38,722 nt of DNA from JAPOQD01 sp964620555. GTDB lineage: Bacteria > Pseudomonadota > Gammaproteobacteria > Pseudomonadales > Halieaceae. Position numbers and translations under genes: made by a program. The stretch spans positions 1 through 38,722 of the forward strand of contig CAZUGZ010000020.1 of NCBI GenBank assembly GCA_964620555.1, written 5' to 3'. Within the stretch, counting starts at the first letter, position 1; each line of letters opens with the position of its first letter. Of the stretch, positions 26,062 through 35,015 are shown piece by piece. The notes under the pieces are model-generated. The model had not been told where the DNA came from, searched no databases, and was given only the letters and a program-made list of their open reading frames with translations.

Positions 26062-26225
26062 GCCGGGGTCTACTCCCAAAGGGGGCGGATTATACAGCGT
26101 CGCCGACCAGCTGAAAACGAGCTGCCCGGCGCCAGTCGGACACGGCGCCGGCGCAGTGAACTCGTGCCCGATACAGGGTAGAATCCGGCGCTTGCGCGAA
26201 CCCGCTCGACAGGCCAGTCCCACCG

Positions 26226-27779
26226 ATGCCCAACCACCGACGCCGCACCCTGCTCCTGGTCATTCTCGACGGCTGGGGTCACCGCGAAGCGACCGACGGC
26301 AATGCCATTGCCAAAGCCCATACCCCGGTCTGGGACCGCTGGTGGCGGCAACGGCCGCACATGCTGCTGTCCGGGTCGGGCCTGGATGTGGGGTTGCCCG
26401 CCGGGCAGATGGGCAATTCCGAGGTCGGCCACATGAGCCTGGGGGCGGGCCGGGTGGTCTATCAGAACATGACGCGCATCGACCGGGCGCTGGAGGACGG
26501 CAGTTTTCACGACAACCCGGCCTATTGCCGGGCAATCGACCGGGCGCTGCGCGGCAATGGCGCGGTTCACGTGCTGGGGCTGTTATCCCCGGGCGGCGTA
26601 CACAGCCACGAGCGGCACCTGCACGCCGCCATTGAACTGGCCCAGGCCCGCGGTGCCCGGCGGGTGTACCTGCACGCCTTCCTCGATGGCCGCGACACCC
26701 CGCCGCGCAGTGCCGAGCCGTCGCTGCGGGCCGCAGAGGCGTTGTTCGAGCGGCTCGACTGCGGGCGGGTGGCCACCGTCAGCGGCCGCTACTACGCCAT
26801 GGACCGCGACCAGCGCTGGCAGCGAACGGCTGTCGCCTACCGGCTGCTGACCAGCGGCGAAACCGCGTGTAGTGCGACATCGGCCGGCGCCGCGCTGGCG
26901 CAGGCCTACGCCCGCGGCGAAGACGACGAGTTCGTGCAGCCCACCGCGGTGCAGGCGGCGGGTCAGGGGGCGGCCACCATCGAGGACGGGGACTGCGTGC
27001 TGTTCATGAATTTTCGTGCCGACCGGGCCCGCCAGCTCACGCGAGCCCTGGTGGAACCGGAGTTCGATGAATTCCAGCGCGGCAGGGTGCCGCAGTTGGC
27101 TGACCTGGTGATGACCACGGAGTACGCCGCCGACCTGCCCGCGCGCTGCGCCTTTGCCCCGCAGACCGTGCGCAACGGGCTGCCCGAGTACCTGGCGGGC
27201 CTGGGGAAAACCCAGTTGCGCATTGCCGAAACCGAGAAGTACGCCCACGTCACCTTCTTTTTCAACGGCGGCAGGGAGCAGCCCTACCCGGGTGAGCAAA
27301 GGATCATGATTCCCTCGCCGGCAGTGGCCACCTACGACCTGCAACCGGCCATGAGCGCCCCCCAACTGACCGATGAACTGGTGGCCGCGATTGCCGATGC
27401 CCGCTTCGACTTCATCGTCTGCAACTACGCCAACGGAGACATGGTGGGGCATACCGGCAATTTTGACGCCACGGTGGCGGCAGTCGAGGTCGTGGACCAG
27501 TGCCTCGGGCGGCTCGAACACGCCCTGCTGGAACAGGGCGGAGAGATGCTGGTTACGGCGGACCACGGCAATTGCGAACGGATGCTGGACCACGCTTCGG
27601 GCCAGAACCACACCCAGCACACCACCGAGGCCGTGCCGCTGGTCCACGTGGGAGCGCGGCAGGTGGCTTTCACCCGGGACCAAGGGGTGCTGGCCGACGT
27701 CGCCCCCTCCCTGCTCAGCCTGATGGAACTGGCGGTGCCCGCCGAAATGACCGGTTCCTGCCTGCTGGCCCGACGCTGA
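26226..27779 (+). CDS. gpmI: 2,3-bisphosphoglycerate-independent phosphoglycerate mutase
   Basis: A 517-residue, manganese-dependent alkaline-phosphatase-fold enzyme interconverting 3- and 2-phosphoglycerate in glycolysis. The metal site VILDGWG (Asp15) and catalytic Ser65 in MGNSEVGHM are clear, as are DGRDTPPRSAE, NFRADRARQ, CNYANGDMVGHTG and VTADHGNCE. It is complete at both ends. The ribosome-binding site before ATG 26226 is poor. It heads the plus-strand unit gpmI-envC-ctpA, with envC starting three bases after its stop. Confidence 0.97.
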   Translation: MPNHRRRTLLLVILDGWGHREATDGNAIAKAHTPVWDRWWRQRPHMLLSGSGLDVGLPAGQMGNSEVGHMSLGAGRVVYQNMTRIDRALEDGSFHDNPAYCRAIDRALRGNGAVHVLGLLSPGGVHSHERHLHAAIELAQARGARRVYLHAFLDGRDTPPRSAEPSLRAAEALFERLDCGRVATVSGRYYAMDRDQRWQRTAVAYRLLTSGETACSATSAGAALAQAYARGEDDEFVQPTAVQAAGQGAATIEDGDCVLFMNFRADRARQLTRALVEPEFDEFQRGRVPQLADLVMTTEYAADLPARCAFAPQTVRNGLPEYLAGLGKTQLRIAETEKYAHVTFFFNGGREQPYPGEQRIMIPSPAVATYDLQPAMSAPQLTDELVAAIADARFDFIVCNYANGDMVGHTGNFDATVAAVEVVDQCLGRLEHALLEQGGEMLVTADHGNCERMLDHASGQNHTQHTTEAVPLVHVGARQVAFTRDQGVLADVAPSLLSLMELAVPAEMTGSCLLARR

Positions 27780-27782
27780 ACG

Positions 27783-28964
27783 ATGCGGCCCCTGCCCCGC
27801 CGCCGGCAAGCCACGGGTGCCCGGGACCTGCTGACGATGCTGGCGCTGCTGGCGCTGCTGGCCCCCACCGCCCGGTCGTGGGCGGACGATCAGCAGCGAC
27901 AGCACCGGCTGCGGCTGGAACAGCTGAAAGCGGAGATCGGCCAACTCAGCGCCGAACTGAAAAATGATCAGCAGGACCGCAGCGAGCTGCGCGAGGCGCT
28001 GCGACAGTCCGAACTGGTATTGGGAAAAATACACCGCAACATCCAGAAAACCATGGCCGACCTGGACCGGAACCAGGTTCGGCTCGCCAATCTGAAGAGC
28101 GAGCGGGAGCAAAAACTGGCCACCTGGGCTGGACAACGGGAGCAGGTCGGACGGGAACTGCTGCTTGCCTACCAGGTGGACCGGTACGGGCCGCTGAAAG
28201 TGCTGCTCAATCAGCAGCGGCCGGAGGCGCTGGCCCGGGCCATGGTGTACTACGAATATTTTTACGACGCCCGCAGCCGGCGCATCGAGCGCTCCCTGGC
28301 CACCCTGGAGCACATTGCGGCACTGGAAGAGGAGGCGGCGGACGCGGCGAAAGCGATGCAGATCAACCGCGACAGCCTGCGCCTGCAGCGGGAAACCCTG
28401 GTGGCGAGCCAGCACCGGCAACGGCGTGACCTGGCGCGGCTCAACGCCAGCATTGCGAGCAGGGACCAGCAACTGGAGAAGATGTCCATCGACCGGGCCA
28501 AGCTCGAAGGCCTGCTGGAATCCATAGGGCACACGGTAGCCACCTTCGCGCTGCCGACCACCGCACAGGCCTTTGCCAGCCTGCGCGGGGTCATGCCCTG
28601 GCCGGTGACCGGCAAACCCAGCAACCGCTACGGCGGCAAACGTCCCGCCGGGCTGCGCTGGCAGGGCCTTTCCATTCCCGCCAGGGAGGGAACCACGGTG
28701 CGGGCCATTCATCACGGGCGGGTGGTTTTTGCCGACTGGCTGCGGGGCTTCGGCCTGTTGCTGATTCTGGACCACGGCGACAATTACCTGAGTCTCTACG
28801 CCCAGAACCAGGCCCTGCTGCGGGACGTCGGAGAGTGGGTGAGCGCCGGCGCCCCCATCAGCACCGTCGGCAACAGCGGCGGTCAGCCCCGGTCCGCGCT
28901 GTATTTCGAGATTCGCAAAGACGGCAAACCCACGGACCCCGGAATATGGCTGCGCAAGGGCTAG
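27783..28964 (+). CDS. envC: Murein hydrolase activator EnvC
   Basis: A 393-residue periplasmic EnvC-type protein. A signal peptide (about 1-35, ending near SWA) is followed by a long coiled coil (about 37-250) and a LytM domain (about 285-390). The LytM domain is degenerate: where active M23 peptidases have HxH it reads LYFEIR, as in E. coli EnvC, so it should activate amidases AmiA/AmiB at the septum rather than cut peptidoglycan itself. It follows gpmI by three bases. Its TAG stop directly abuts a remnant of the palindromic MITE. Confidence 0.94.
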   Translation: MRPLPRRRQATGARDLLTMLALLALLAPTARSWADDQQRQHRLRLEQLKAEIGQLSAELKNDQQDRSELREALRQSELVLGKIHRNIQKTMADLDRNQVRLANLKSEREQKLATWAGQREQVGRELLLAYQVDRYGPLKVLLNQQRPEALARAMVYYEYFYDARSRRIERSLATLEHIAALEEEAADAAKAMQINRDSLRLQRETLVASQHRQRRDLARLNASIASRDQQLEKMSIDRAKLEGLLESIGHTVATFALPTTAQAFASLRGVMPWPVTGKPSNRYGGKRPAGLRWQGLSIPAREGTTVRAIHHGRVVFADWLRGFGLLLILDHGDNYLSLYAQNQALLRDVGEWVSAGAPISTVGNSGGQPRSALYFEIRKDGKPTDPGIWLRKG

Positions 28965-29010
28965 CCCGCATATTTCACCAACCTTCTACTGCGAACGCCG
29001 ATACCCTCGC
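28965..29010 (+). repeat. 46-bp left-end remnant of the fold-back MITE
   Basis: Positions 28965-29010 match 24888-24933 of the full element over 46 bases with two differences (base 18, G to C; base 41, G to C). The right part is missing. It is preceded by CTAG, which includes the envC stop and resembles the CTAA target at 24884. It fills most of the 62-base gap between envC and ctpA. Confidence 0.85.
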
Positions 29011-29026
29011 AACAAAGGCATCTGCT

Positions 29027-30358
29027 ATGAATACACTCCATTCCGCGCACAGTTTGTCCCGCCTCGGGCCGCTGCTTGCGCTGCTGCTGTCCGCGCTGTA
29101 CGGCTTCCCGCCGGCGGCCGCCGACGAAGGGACGACGGGCGGTGACACCGCGCAACCGGCGGCGGTCCTGCCACTGCAGGAACTGCGCAGTTTCTCCGAA
29201 GTCTTCAACCAGATTCGCCTGGGCTACGTCGAGGAAGTGGAGGACAAGACGCTGCTGGAATTTGCCATTCGGGGCATGCTCAACGGGCTGGACCCCCACT
29301 CGCTCTATCTCAGCGCAGCGGATTTCGAGGACCTGCAGACCAACACCACGGGTGAATTCTCCGGGCTGGGGCTGGAGGTCAGCGAGGAGAACGGTTTCGT
29401 CAAAATCGTCACGCCCATCGACGGCACCCCCGCCGACCGCGCCGGGTTGGAGAGTGGCGACATCATCCTGAGCCTGGACAACCAGCCGACCCGGGGGTTG
29501 ACCCTGAACGAGGCCGTTGCGCTGATGCGCGGCCCCAAGGGCACCAGCATCGAGTTGACCATCGCCAGGGAGGGGCTCAGCGCACCCTTCACCGTCACCC
29601 TGGTGCGCGACATCATTCAGGTGGTGAGTGTGCGCAAACGCTGGCTGGAACCGGGCTACGCCTACCTGCGCATCGCCCAGTTCCAGCAGGCGACCGGCGA
29701 AGAAGTGGGACAGGCACTGGCTTCCCTCCAGCAGGAGGCGGCGTTGCAGGGCCTGGTCCTGGATTTGCGCAACAACCCCGGCGGTGTATTCAGCGCCAGT
29801 GTGGAGGTGGCGGGGCTCTTTCTGGACGGCGGCATCGTGGTTCATACCGAGGGCCGGGTGCAACCGGGGCGGATCAGTTACACGGCCTCGGCAGGGGACA
29901 GCCTGGTGGGTACGCCACTGGTGGTATTGATCAACGGCGGCTCGGCTTCCGCGGCGGAGGTGGTTGCCGGAGCCCTGCAGGACCGGCGTCGCGCACTGAT
30001 CATGGGCACCGACAGTTTCGGCAAGGGCTCGGTGCAAACCATCCTGCCCCTGCCCAGGGAGGGGGCCATCAAACTGACTACCGCCCTCTACTTCACCCCC
30101 GACGGCCGCTCCATTCAGGCCCAGGGCATCACGCCCGATATCGAGGTACTGCGGGCGCGCATCACTGCCCTGGAAAATGTTCCGCGTCCACTGGCGGAAG
30201 CGGACCTGAACCGCCACCTGGAAAATGCCGACGGGGCTGCGCAGCAGGAGGAGCCGGCACAGCGCGACGAGGACCTGCTGTCCCGCGACAACCAGCTATA
30301 CGAAGCCCTCACCCTGCTCAAGGGCCTGTACCTGCTGGGTCGTTACGAGGGAAGCTGA
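29027..30358 (+). CDS. ctpA: S41-family carboxyl-terminal processing peptidase (CtpA)
   Basis: A 443-residue periplasmic tail-specific protease. A signal peptide ends near residue 32 (PAAA-D), a PDZ domain is at about 85-170, and the S41 catalytic domain follows with Ser308 (NGGSASAAE) and Lys333 (SFGKGSVQT) as the serine-lysine dyad, 25 residues apart as in Prc. In related bacteria this enzyme trims or degrades cell-wall hydrolases, which fits the neighbour envC. ATG 29027 lies 17 bases after the MITE remnant, which therefore provides part of the ctpA leader. It ends four bases from hisF on the other strand. Confidence 0.94.
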   Translation: MNTLHSAHSLSRLGPLLALLLSALYGFPPAAADEGTTGGDTAQPAAVLPLQELRSFSEVFNQIRLGYVEEVEDKTLLEFAIRGMLNGLDPHSLYLSAADFEDLQTNTTGEFSGLGLEVSEENGFVKIVTPIDGTPADRAGLESGDIILSLDNQPTRGLTLNEAVALMRGPKGTSIELTIAREGLSAPFTVTLVRDIIQVVSVRKRWLEPGYAYLRIAQFQQATGEEVGQALASLQQEAALQGLVLDLRNNPGGVFSASVEVAGLFLDGGIVVHTEGRVQPGRISYTASAGDSLVGTPLVVLINGGSASAAEVVAGALQDRRRALIMGTDSFGKGSVQTILPLPREGAIKLTTALYFTPDGRSIQAQGITPDIEVLRARITALENVPRPLAEADLNRHLENADGAAQQEEPAQRDEDLLSRDNQLYEALTLLKGLYLLGRYEGS

Positions 30359-30362
30359 GGAA

Positions 30363-31132
<770 letters not shown>

Positions 31133-31136
<4 letters not shown>

Positions 31137-31879
31137 GGCGCGCCGCCCGCCACCCGGTCCGCCAGCACCTGCGCCTCGCCGAGGTCCAGCGTGCCCTCGT
31201 AGATGGCGCGCCCGGTGATGGCACCACAGATGCCCGCGGCGGAGTGTTCCGCCAGGGAGCGAATGTCGTCGAGGCTGCTGATGCCGCCGGAAGCGATCAC
31301 GGGAACGGGAGAGGCCCGCCCCATGGCCAGGGTGGCGGGCAGGTTCACGCCCCCCAGCATGCCGTCCCGGGCGATGTCGGTGTAGACGATGGCGGCTACC
31401 CCGGCCCCGTCCAAGCGGCGCGCCAGGTCGACGGCCAGGACATCGGTCTCCCGGGCCCAGCCATCGGTGGCCACCCGGCCATTCCTCGCGTCCAGACCCA
31501 CCATCACCTGGCCGGGAAAGGCCGCGCAGGCCCTGGCCACGAAGTCCGGCTCGCGCACGGCGCGGGTGCCGAGAATCACGAAGCTGACCCCGGCCGCCAG
31601 ATAGCGCTCGATGCTGGCCCGGTTGCGCACGCCACCCCCGACCTGTATGGCAAGCTCCGGGAAGGCGGCGGCGATGGCCCCGATCACCTCCCCGTTGACC
31701 GGTTTTCCGGCGAAGGCGCCGTCCAGGTCCACCAGGTGCAGGCGGCGGCAGCCGGCAGCGACCCAGCGCTCCGCCATGGCCACCGGGTCAGAGGAAAACA
31801 CCGTGGTCTGCTCCATCAGACCCTGCCGCAGGCGCACGCAGGCGCCCTGCTTGAGGTCTATGGCGGGAATCACCAGCAC
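31133..31879 (-). CDS. hisA: ProFAR isomerase, phosphoribosylformimino-AICAR-P isomerase
   Basis: A 248-residue (beta/alpha)8 barrel for the Amadori rearrangement of ProFAR to PRFAR in histidine synthesis. It starts MLVIPAIDLKQGACVRL (Asp8 catalytic), has QVGGGVRN and a second catalytic region YTDIARDGML, and ends with the phosphate-binding ASGGISS and AITGRAIYEG. Three bases separate it from hisH upstream and it overlaps hisF by four bases, showing tight translational coupling. Confidence 0.97.
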
Positions 31880-31882
31880 CGC

Positions 31883-32533
31883 TTATTCCGTGCCCGGCCA
31901 GGACAGGAAATTGCGCAGCAACTGCAACCCGGCGGTGTGGCTTTTTTCCGGGTGGAACTGCACCGCGAACAGGTTGTCCCGGCACAGGGCCGCATCGATG
32001 TCGACCCCGTACTCGGTAGTGCCGATCACCAGCTCGCGCTGCCGGGCGTGTACGTAGTAGCTGTGCACAAAATAGAAGCGGGAGCCCTGCTCGATGCCGG
32101 ACCACATGGGGTGCGGCCGCTGCTGCCAGACCTGGTTCCAGCCCATGTGGGGCACCTTGAGCCGCTGCCCCTGCCGGTCCTGCAGCGGGTCGCCGAGGAA
32201 ACGAACCTCGCCGGGAACGAGATCCAGGCATTCCACGCCGGTGTTTTCTTCGGTGCGGCTGAGCAGGGCCTGCAGGCCGATGCAGATTGCCAGCACCGGG
32301 CGGCCCCGGGACAACAGCTCCGGCAACAGTTCGGCACAACCCAGGCGTTTGATCTCCGCCATGCAATCGCGCATGGCGCCGACCCCGGGAAAAATGACCC
32401 GGTCGGCACTGCGAATCTGTTGGCGGTCACCGCTGACCAGTACCTGGCGGGCGCCGACCTGCCGCAGGGCACTGGCAACGGAGTGCAAATTACCCATGCC
32501 GTAATCGATCACCACCACGCGTTCTGAACTCAT
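31883..32533 (-). CDS. hisH: Imidazole glycerol phosphate synthase, glutaminase subunit
   Basis: A 216-residue class-I glutamine amidotransferase that supplies ammonia to HisF. The triad is Cys84 (in LAICIGLQAL, a variant of the usual GICLGMQ), His194 and Glu196 (FAVQFHPEKS). The oxyanion-loop region FPGVGAMRDCM is present. It lies 12 bases after hisB and three before hisA. Confidence 0.96.
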   Translation of the reverse strand: MSSERVVVIDYGMGNLHSVASALRQVGARQVLVSGDRQQIRSADRVIFPGVGAMRDCMAEIKRLGCAELLPELLSRGRPVLAICIGLQALLSRTEENTGVECLDLVPGEVRFLGDPLQDRQGQRLKVPHMGWNQVWQQRPHPMWSGIEQGSRFYFVHSYYVHARQRELVIGTTEYGVDIDAALCRDNLFAVQFHPEKSHTAGLQLLRNFLSWPGTE

Positions 32534-32545
32534 GGGTTTTGCCTG

Positions 32546-33139
32546 CTAAAGGACACCCTTGGTGGAGGGAGTGGCGCCGGCCGTGCGGGAATCCAGTGCC
32601 AGGGCCATGCGCAGGGCGCGCCCGAAAGCCTTGAACACGGTCTCGGCCTGGTGGTGGGCATTGCTGCCGCGCAGGTTGTCCACGTGCAGGGTGACCTGGG
32701 CGTGATTGCTGAAGCCCTGGAAAAATTCCTGAAACAGGTCCACGTCGAAGTCGCCGATCCGGGCGCGGCTGAAGGGCACGTGGTACTCCAGGCCGGGGCG
32801 GCCGGAAAAATCCACCACCACCCGGGACAGGGCTTCATCCAGCGGCACATAGGCGTGGCCGTAGCGGGTGATTCCGGCTTTGTCGCCCACGGCACTGGCT
32901 ACCGCCTGGCCCAGGGTGATGCCGATGTCCTCCACCGTGTGGTGGTCGTCGATGTGGGTATCGCCGCGGGCCGCAATGTCCAGGTCCAGCAGGCCATGGC
33001 GGGCGATCTGGTCGAGCATGTGCTCCAGGAAGGGGATGCCGGTGGCGAAATTGACCGCGCCGCTGCCGTCCAGGTTCAGCGTCACTTCGATCTCCGTTTC
33101 CAGGGTACGGCGGGTTGCGGTTGCGCTGCGTTGGGCCAT
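32546..33139 (-). CDS. hisB: Imidazoleglycerol-phosphate dehydratase
   Basis: A 197-residue monofunctional IGPD (no phosphatase domain, unlike E. coli HisB). It dehydrates imidazole glycerol phosphate. Metal-binding His clusters are clear: FLEHMLDQIARHG, HIDDHHTVEDIGI, RYGHAYVPLDEAL and NAHHQAETVFKAFGRALR. It is the first gene of hisB-H-A-F, transcribed divergently from mutY. ATG 33139 is chosen over the upstream in-frame ATG at 33196 because the latter precedes the likely promoter -10 box. Confidence 0.97.
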   Translation of the reverse strand: MAQRSATATRRTLETEIEVTLNLDGSGAVNFATGIPFLEHMLDQIARHGLLDLDIAARGDTHIDDHHTVEDIGITLGQAVASAVGDKAGITRYGHAYVPLDEALSRVVVDFSGRPGLEYHVPFSRARIGDFDVDLFQEFFQGFSNHAQVTLHVDNLRGSNAHHQAETVFKAFGRALRMALALDSRTAGATPSTKGVL

Positions 33140-33172
33140 GGTGGTGTGCCGACAGGGGCAAAAGGGAGCCGC

Positions 33173-33178
33173 ATTATA
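33173..33178 (-). promoter_or_regulatory. -10 box of the his operon promoter
   Basis: On the minus strand TATAAT is a perfect -10 element 34 bases before the hisB start, giving a leader of about 26 bases. The -35 position (about 33196-33201) is poor (GTGTAT). On the plus strand TACAAT nearby (about 33215-33220) is a candidate -10 for mutY. Confidence 0.5.
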
Positions 33179-33248
33179 AAAGAACCGGGGTGCCAATACA
33201 CGGCCCGCTTGCCGTACAATTCACAGCCGCAACGAGGGGGAGAGCCGC

Positions 33249-34301
33249 TTGCAGGCAGCGCAGTTTCAACGGGCGGTACTGGCCTGGCACGACCGCCACG
33301 GGCGCCGCGACCTGCCCTGGCAACGGGACATCACCCCCTACCGGGTGTGGGTATCGGAAATCATGTTGCAGCAGACCCGGGTGGCCGCGGTGCGGCCCTA
33401 CTTCGAACGCTTCGTCGGCGAATTCCCCAGTGTGGAGACGCTGGCCGCCGCCGAAGAAGACCGGGTGCTGCACCTGTGGACCGGCCTCGGCTACTACGCC
33501 AGGGCCCGCAACCTGCTGCGCACGGCGCGCATCATCGCGGCCGACCACGAGGGCCGCTTTCCACAGACCGTGGCCGAACTCAGCCGCCTGCCCGGGATCG
33601 GCAGATCCACGGCCGGCGCCATCCGCAGCATTGCCTTCGAGCGACCCGCCGTCATTCTGGATGGCAACGTGAAACGGGTGCTGGCCCGCTATGCCGCAAT
33701 CGAAGGCTGGCCGGGAACGGCCAGTGTGTCACAGGCTCTGTGGGCGCTGGCGGAGCGCTATGCCCCGGAACGGCGCTGCCGGGATTACAGCCAGGCCATG
33801 ATGGACCTGGGGTCTTCGGTGTGCAGCCGCAGCCGGCCGAGCTGCGGACGCTGCCCGCTCAGCGGCGCTTGCGAAGCCCGCAGGCTGGGCCGGCAGGAGC
33901 AGTTTCCGGGCCGCAAACCGCGGCGGCCACTGCCGGTGAAATCCACGGTGATGCTGCTGGCCTGCGCCGGCCAAGAAGTCTACCTGGAGCGGCGCCCCCA
34001 GGCTGGCATCTGGGGCGGGCTCTGGTGTTTTCCGGAATTCCCCTCCCAGACGGAGGCCCGGGCATTCTGCCTGGACCACCTGGGGGCCACGGCCGGGCTG
34101 GAAGCGCTGCCGCCGCTGCGGCACGGCTTCAGCCACTATCAACTGGATATACAGCCGGTTCGCTGCCGTCTCGACAGCCCGCCGGCGACCATCATGGCGG
34201 CGGGCCGCCAGCTCTGGTATAACCTGCGCGAGCCGGAGCCGATCGGCCTGCCCAGGCCGGTAACCCGGCTGTTGCGATACGCGGGGAGTTCGGATTCCTG
34301 A
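33249..34301 (+). CDS. mutY: A/G-specific adenine DNA glycosylase
   Basis: A 350-residue MutY that removes adenine mispaired with 8-oxoguanine. Catalytic Glu37 (VSEIMLQQT) and Asp138 (ILDGNVKRV) align exactly with E. coli numbering; the helix-hairpin-helix LPGIGRSTAGAI is at 114-125, and the 4Fe-4S cluster motif C-X6-C-X2-C-X5-C is intact (CSRSRPSCGRCPLSGAC). The C-terminal NUDIX-like domain recognises 8-oxoG. The start codon is TTG at 33249, supported by a strong GAGGGGAGAG ribosome-binding site; no ATG lies near in frame. Confidence 0.96.
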   Translation: MQAAQFQRAVLAWHDRHGRRDLPWQRDITPYRVWVSEIMLQQTRVAAVRPYFERFVGEFPSVETLAAAEEDRVLHLWTGLGYYARARNLLRTARIIAADHEGRFPQTVAELSRLPGIGRSTAGAIRSIAFERPAVILDGNVKRVLARYAAIEGWPGTASVSQALWALAERYAPERRCRDYSQAMMDLGSSVCSRSRPSCGRCPLSGACEARRLGRQEQFPGRKPRRPLPVKSTVMLLACAGQEVYLERRPQAGIWGGLWCFPEFPSQTEARAFCLDHLGATAGLEALPPLRHGFSHYQLDIQPVRCRLDSPPATIMAAGRQLWYNLREPEPIGLPRPVTRLLRYAGSSDS

Positions 34302-34357
34302 GCCGGCGCCCGCGTTGCCGGACGATGCCGAAAGGCCCGACAGGTGGAGAGCGCGAT

Positions 34358-34630
34358 ATGCCCAGAACCGTGTTTTGCAGAAAGTACCAGGCCGAGCTGG
34401 AAGGGCTGGCGGCGCCCCCGTACCCGGGGCCCAAGGGACAGGAGATCTTCGACACGGTTTCCAGCCGGGCCTGGGCCGAATGGCAGGCCCACCAGACCAT
34501 GCTGATCAACGAAAAACACCTCAACATGATGGATGCGGGTGCGCGCGAATACCTGCGCGGGGAGATGGAAAAATTCCTGTCCGGGGAAGACTACGACCGG
34601 GCCGCAGGCTACGTCCCGCCCGAGGCCTGA
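34358..34630 (+). CDS. yggX: Fe(2+)-trafficking protein YggX
   Basis: A 90-residue YggX protein, linked to protection of iron-sulfur enzymes from oxidative damage. The start MPRTVFCRKYQAELEGLA with the conserved Cys7, GQEIFDTVSSRAWAEWQAHQTMLINEKHLN and the C-terminal MEKFLSGEDYDRAAGYVPP match the family closely. ATG 34358 has GGAGAG upstream and is preferred over an in-frame ATG at 34325. It lies 56 bases after mutY, as in many gammaproteobacteria (mutY-yggX), so both base-repair and iron-sulfur protection are co-expressed. Confidence 0.97.
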   Translation: MPRTVFCRKYQAELEGLAAPPYPGPKGQEIFDTVSSRAWAEWQAHQTMLINEKHLNMMDAGAREYLRGEMEKFLSGEDYDRAAGYVPPEA

Positions 34631-34636
34631 AGCGCC

Positions 34637-34665
34637 TTGACCGGCCCCGTTCCAGCGGGTTTAAT
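34637..34665 (+). promoter_or_regulatory. Promoter of the tRNA-Phe gene
   Basis: TTGACC (34637-34642) and TTTAAT (34660-34665) are separated by 17 bases, close to the sigma-70 consensus. A GC-rich stretch (CGCCGC) follows, as expected for a stringently controlled tRNA promoter. The tRNA begins 35 bases downstream. Confidence 0.6.
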
Positions 34666-34700
34666 ACGCCGCTCTCACGTCCTGTGAGAGTCCGTCAAAT

Positions 34701-34776
34701 GCCCAGGTAGCTCAGTCGGTAGAGCAGTGGACTGAAAATCCTCGTGTCGGTGGTTCGATTCCGCCCCTGGGCACCA
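34701..34776 (+). tRNA. tRNA-Phe (anticodon GAA)
   Basis: A 76-base tRNA with encoded CCA. Acceptor stem GCCCAGG pairs with CCTGGGC; D-arm GCTC/GAGC, anticodon loop CTGAAAA with GAA at 34734-34736, and T-arm GGTGG-TTCGATT-CCGCC are all present. The anticodon stem GTGGA/TCCTC carries one U-U mismatch (28-42). Discriminator base A73. The gene marks the edge of a lower-GC accessory region. Confidence 0.97.
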
Positions 34777-34779
34777 TTG

Positions 34780-34796
34780 TCGCAAAAATTTTGCGA
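34780..34796. terminator. Palindrome after tRNA-Phe, possible terminator
   Basis: TCGCAAAA-A-TTTTGCGA is a perfect 8-bp inverted repeat starting four bases after the tRNA CCA. It could end the tRNA transcript (the second arm includes a T-run) or be part of an attachment site; neither is proven. Confidence 0.4.
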
Positions 34797-34808
34797 ATTA
34801 CGATGTAT

Positions 34809-34961
34809 TCAATCCGGCCGATTCAGGTCGGCAAGCGCTTCCTCGGGACTCCCCAAGTCCACGAGGTCGCCCCGACGCGCGGCTTCGATCGCATCAATCG
34901 TGATCTGATTGGGCGCCAGCGGCCCGCCATTTTGAAATTGAGCTTTTGACCGCGGACAGGG
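34809..34961 (-). pseudogene. C-terminal fragment of a RelB/DinJ-like antitoxin
   Basis: A 50-codon open stretch contains NGGPLAPNQITIDAIEAARR then GDLVDLGSPEEALADLNRPD and a TGA stop. The pattern PNxxTIxAIEAARRG...LGSxEELxxDLN is typical of the C-terminal half of RelB/DinJ-family antitoxins, which normally have about 85-95 residues. The N-terminal DNA-binding ribbon-helix-helix part is absent: an in-frame TAG lies at 34962-34964 and no start precedes the homologous part. No toxin gene was found next to it. Confidence 0.55.
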
Positions 34962-35015
34962 CTATTCTTGCATATTCCAGGAGTGGGTACGTGCGAGTCA
35001 TGAACGCAGTGGACT

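Noticed and set aside
26583..28775. Long minus-strand open frame (about 730 codons) opposite gpmI and envC
   Set aside because: It spans two real genes in antisense and has the low-complexity composition expected from high GC content.
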